Shown in pieces: positions 62,153 through 64,000 of a stretch of 64,000 bases of DNA. Position 1 is the stretch's first letter; every line of letters begins with the position of its first letter. The DNA comes from Betaproteobacteria bacterium. GTDB lineage: Bacteria; Pseudomonadota; Gammaproteobacteria; Burkholderiales; Eutrophovitaceae. Location of the stretch: NCBI GenBank assembly GCA_020354125.1, contig CP070643.1:2929773-2993772 (forward strand), in the 5' to 3' direction. The notes beneath the pieces are model-generated. The model made no database searches and was not told where the DNA came from. It saw only the letters and a list, made by a program, of their open reading frames with translations. The translations under genes and the position numbers were made by a program.

Positions 62153-62532
62153 CCTGGCGCTGGCTAGACAAACGTGGGTTGTTGCTGTTGCACGATGAGA
62201 GTCTGGCGGAGCACGGTGGTACGCCGGGAGTACGCGATGAAGAGCTTCTTGACGCCGCGCTTGCGCGGCCCGCAACTGTCGCTGCTGAGGATTCGCCGGA
62301 TTACGCGATGCTGGCTGCCTGCTATGCGGTTGATCTGGCCAGTCATCATCCGTTCCTTGATGGCAACAGCAGAACCGCGCTACTTGCGACCGGCTTATTC
62401 CTTCATCTGAACGGATACAAGCTTACTGCCACGCCGGAGGAAGCGAAGTACGCCATGCTTGCCTTGGCAGCCGGAGAAGAGGATGAGGTCACGTTCGCTG
62501 GTTGGCTGCGTGGGCGCAGCGCCAAGGGCTGA
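62149..62532 (+). CDS. Doc-type death-on-curing toxin (Fic fold)
   Basis: A 127-residue Fic-fold kinase that in known Doc proteins phosphorylates EF-Tu and halts translation. The active loop is HPFLDGNSR (from H67), where Doc and Fic proteins usually have N-K-R; the Lys is Ser here, which may alter nucleotide orientation. The flanking helices (GVRDEELLDAALARP, TGLFLHLNGYKLTA) match Doc. It is translationally coupled to the antitoxin. Confidence 0.9.
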   Translation: MTWRWLDKRGLLLLHDESLAEHGGTPGVRDEELLDAALARPATVAAEDSPDYAMLAACYAVDLASHHPFLDGNSRTALLATGLFLHLNGYKLTATPEEAKYAMLALAAGEEDEVTFAGWLRGRSAKG

Positions 62533-62856
62533 CCAGACACGAGCTGTCTAATACCCGTGCGTAGCGGCGACGGCGTCGGATTGCGTCTAGCCGCTGCCAT
62601 GGTGACTACATTTCAGTTCTCCAGAAACGACGTTGTGCCGTTTCGGCCTGCCGGTCTCCCCAGTGCGAGAGAATGGGTACAGATCAATCGTGCCGAGGGC
62701 GCCGATTATGAGAAAGCTCTCCCGCTGTTTCAGGCCTCGCGCGAGTTTGTGAAACCCGGCAGGGTGAGTTAGGTCGGCATCGGGTAGACGTTACGAAAGG
62801 CGATCACAAACGGGAACGGCGCCGGGCCGCCGACTGGTGCGCGATTTTCATAGGCG
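62533..62856. other. Gap with a doubtful small frame
   Basis: About 320 bases after the toxin. A frame from 62599 encodes 57 residues (VTTFQFSRNDVVPFRPAGLP...) without a recognised family or ribosome site; it may be a decayed fragment. Confidence 0.4.
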
Positions 62857-62882
62857 AAAAAAAAGGAGCGCCAAAGCGCTCC
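62857..62882 (-). terminator. Intrinsic terminator of the cyclase gene
   Basis: On the minus strand ggagcgc, loop tttg, gcgctcc, then an eight-T run (62857-62864 on the plus strand as A). A classic terminator directly after the gene's stop. Confidence 0.92.
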
Positions 62883-62908
62883 CCGATCAATCTGATCCGC
62901 ACGGCCAA

Positions 62909-63859
62909 TTACCACATGGCAACCGGATTGATGATCATCTGCACCGTGCCCTTGATGCGGGCCTGGCCGAGCACGAACATGAACTCGTTCACACCCTCCT
63001 TCGCCAGGCGGCCGGTGTTCATCGTCTCCAGGATGTAGATGCCGTTTTCCTGGAGCAGGGTCACATGGCCGTAGAAGACCTTGTCGCCCTCCGGCGGCGG
63101 CACAGGTTCAACGCCCCAGGTATCGGCGCCCACAGCCATCGGGTTCAGCGACGCCAGGTAGACCATGCCCTCGTTGTTTGGGCCCGGTTCGCCCGACACC
63201 CACGCTGTCGGGTCCGAATCCAGCATGGCGTCGGTCCAGCCGGTGTGCAGCAGGATCACGTCCCCCTGGCGAAACTTCACACCCTGCGCTTTCGCAGCAG
63301 CCTTGATATCGGCTGAGCCGAAAGCCTGGCCGGCCACCAATGTGTCGACGCCGAAGTGCTTGGCCATGTCGACCAGAACGCCTCGCCCGATCAGTGGCGG
63401 AATGTTGTGAACGCCGAGCTTCTTTATGCCGGTGACGTGCGATATATCCACGGCTTTGTTGCAGTTGTAGTACAGGCCTGCCTCACCCAGGTGACCGAAC
63501 CCGTCTATCTGTGGCCCGATGCCGAACCAGAGTTGCGCCAGATCGTCGTTGTAGATGATGTCCCAGCCAAAATCCTGGGCGAGACCCCGCCCGTTGTGCT
63601 GGCCGGGCTGCACAAGCTGCAGCGATACAGTGCGCGGCGGGTAGGCCGGTGTCTTGGTTTCGACGACGATTCCCAGCGGATGGCTCTGGCCCAACTTGAC
63701 CAGTTTTGTCGCCGCCAGCACCTGCTGCGGTGTGACGTAATTGGCTGCACCGATTTCGTCGTCGGGGCCCCATTTGGATGGCATGCAATCCTTTGCTGCC
63801 GAGGCAGAAAAGGGTGCGAGTCCGACTGCTGCCACGGCCGCCATTGCGAGAAATCTCAT
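62909..63859 (-). CDS. Secreted cyclase-family hydrolase
   Basis: A 316-residue exported protein of the kynurenine formamidase/isatin hydrolase fold. A signal peptide (MAAVAAVGLAPFSASA) is followed by the metal motif region GPQIDGFGHLG, where the family's G-T-H-x-D-x3-H is seen with Gln for the second His; later HNIPPLIGRGVLVDM and the QGDVILLHTGWTD segment agree with the fold. The start has GGAGGAG eight bases upstream. Metal-dependent hydrolysis of a cyclic amide or ester is likely. Confidence 0.85.
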   Translation of the reverse strand: MRFLAMAAVAAVGLAPFSASAAKDCMPSKWGPDDEIGAANYVTPQQVLAATKLVKLGQSHPLGIVVETKTPAYPPRTVSLQLVQPGQHNGRGLAQDFGWDIIYNDDLAQLWFGIGPQIDGFGHLGEAGLYYNCNKAVDISHVTGIKKLGVHNIPPLIGRGVLVDMAKHFGVDTLVAGQAFGSADIKAAAKAQGVKFRQGDVILLHTGWTDAMLDSDPTAWVSGEPGPNNEGMVYLASLNPMAVGADTWGVEPVPPPEGDKVFYGHVTLLQENGIYILETMNTGRLAKEGVNEFMFVLGQARIKGTVQMIINPVAMW

Positions 63860-64000
63860 TTAGTCATCTCCTCCATTCATTTATTAAAGGTTGTTCCCAC
63901 GGCATGATTGGCTTTATGTTGATTTGCATTAAGTTGCTTTTTGTGAACGTGTCGTAGGCACTTCGACAATATACGCCGAGTTTACCGCCAGCAAAGTAAT

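Overview
The window reads as a chromosomal segment of a free-living, moderately GC-rich gammaproteobacterium. The evidence is the coaBC-dut pair, the prkA-yeaH-spoVR operon, a ybiB homologue, a PA0069-type radical SAM protein, type IV pilin and YcgR genes, and Sox and lanthanide-type alcohol dehydrogenase genes. Genes are dense, in short operons of one to three, with no rRNA, tRNA, CRISPR array or recognisable transposase. Gene calls rest on reading motifs and start sites by eye; no database search was possible.

Region by region. 1-8.3 kb: truncated EF-G-like GTPase, cupin, orphan TRAP-type binding protein, DUF924 protein, 4-hydroxybenzoate hydroxylase, GNAT enzyme, small membrane proteins, an Ada-like AraC/alkyltransferase and a secreted redoxin. 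8.5-11.3 kb: orphan soxYZ with an epimerase and a two-domain sulfurtransferase, which with the redoxin suggests handling of reduced sulfur. 11.3-19.2 kb: outer-membrane barrel, esterase whose last ten codons are tandemly repeated, radical SAM protein, DUF2007 and HDAC-like proteins, a pilin, and a threonine dehydratase/TrpB2 pair. 19.4-25.9 kb: glycosyltransferase plus HEAT-repeat operon, a 650-base stretch with no clear gene, YbiB, a PP2C phosphatase, a 32-residue membrane protein, a PuuD-like membrane protein and a DUF192 protein.

25.9-29.5 kb is the metabolic centrepiece: a PQQ alcohol dehydrogenase with the Asp-Tyr-Asp lanthanide signature (XoxF type), its own promoter and strong terminator, then a XoxJ-like binding protein and a c-type cytochrome. 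29.5-34.4 kb: dut, coaBC, a 680-base element bounded by 20-base inverted repeats and filled with REP-like palindromes, and a large BTAD/TolB-like/TPR regulator. 34.7-45.9 kb: amidohydrolase and TauD-like dioxygenase, YcgR-like PilZ protein, NUDIX/metallo-beta-lactamase fusion, MFS transporter, two alpha/beta hydrolases, a secreted repeat protein and an AstE/DoeB-like deacylase. 46-52.6 kb: the stress operon prkA-yeaH-spoVR followed by an ankyrin-repeat protein.

53.2-63.9 kb: aminotransferase with ALDH7 (probable lysine-type amino acid catabolism), a molybdopterin oxidoreductase, a 90-base direct repeat around a REP hairpin, ketopantoate reductase-like enzyme, exported rhodanese, Tat-exported dienelactone hydrolase, SDR, a MazE-like/Doc toxin-antitoxin pair and a secreted cyclase-family hydrolase. 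The most unusual observations are the esterase-tail tandem repeat with every stop codon preserved, the TIR-bounded REP island, the ankyrin gene downstream of the PrkA operon, and the HEAT/glycosyltransferase pair.
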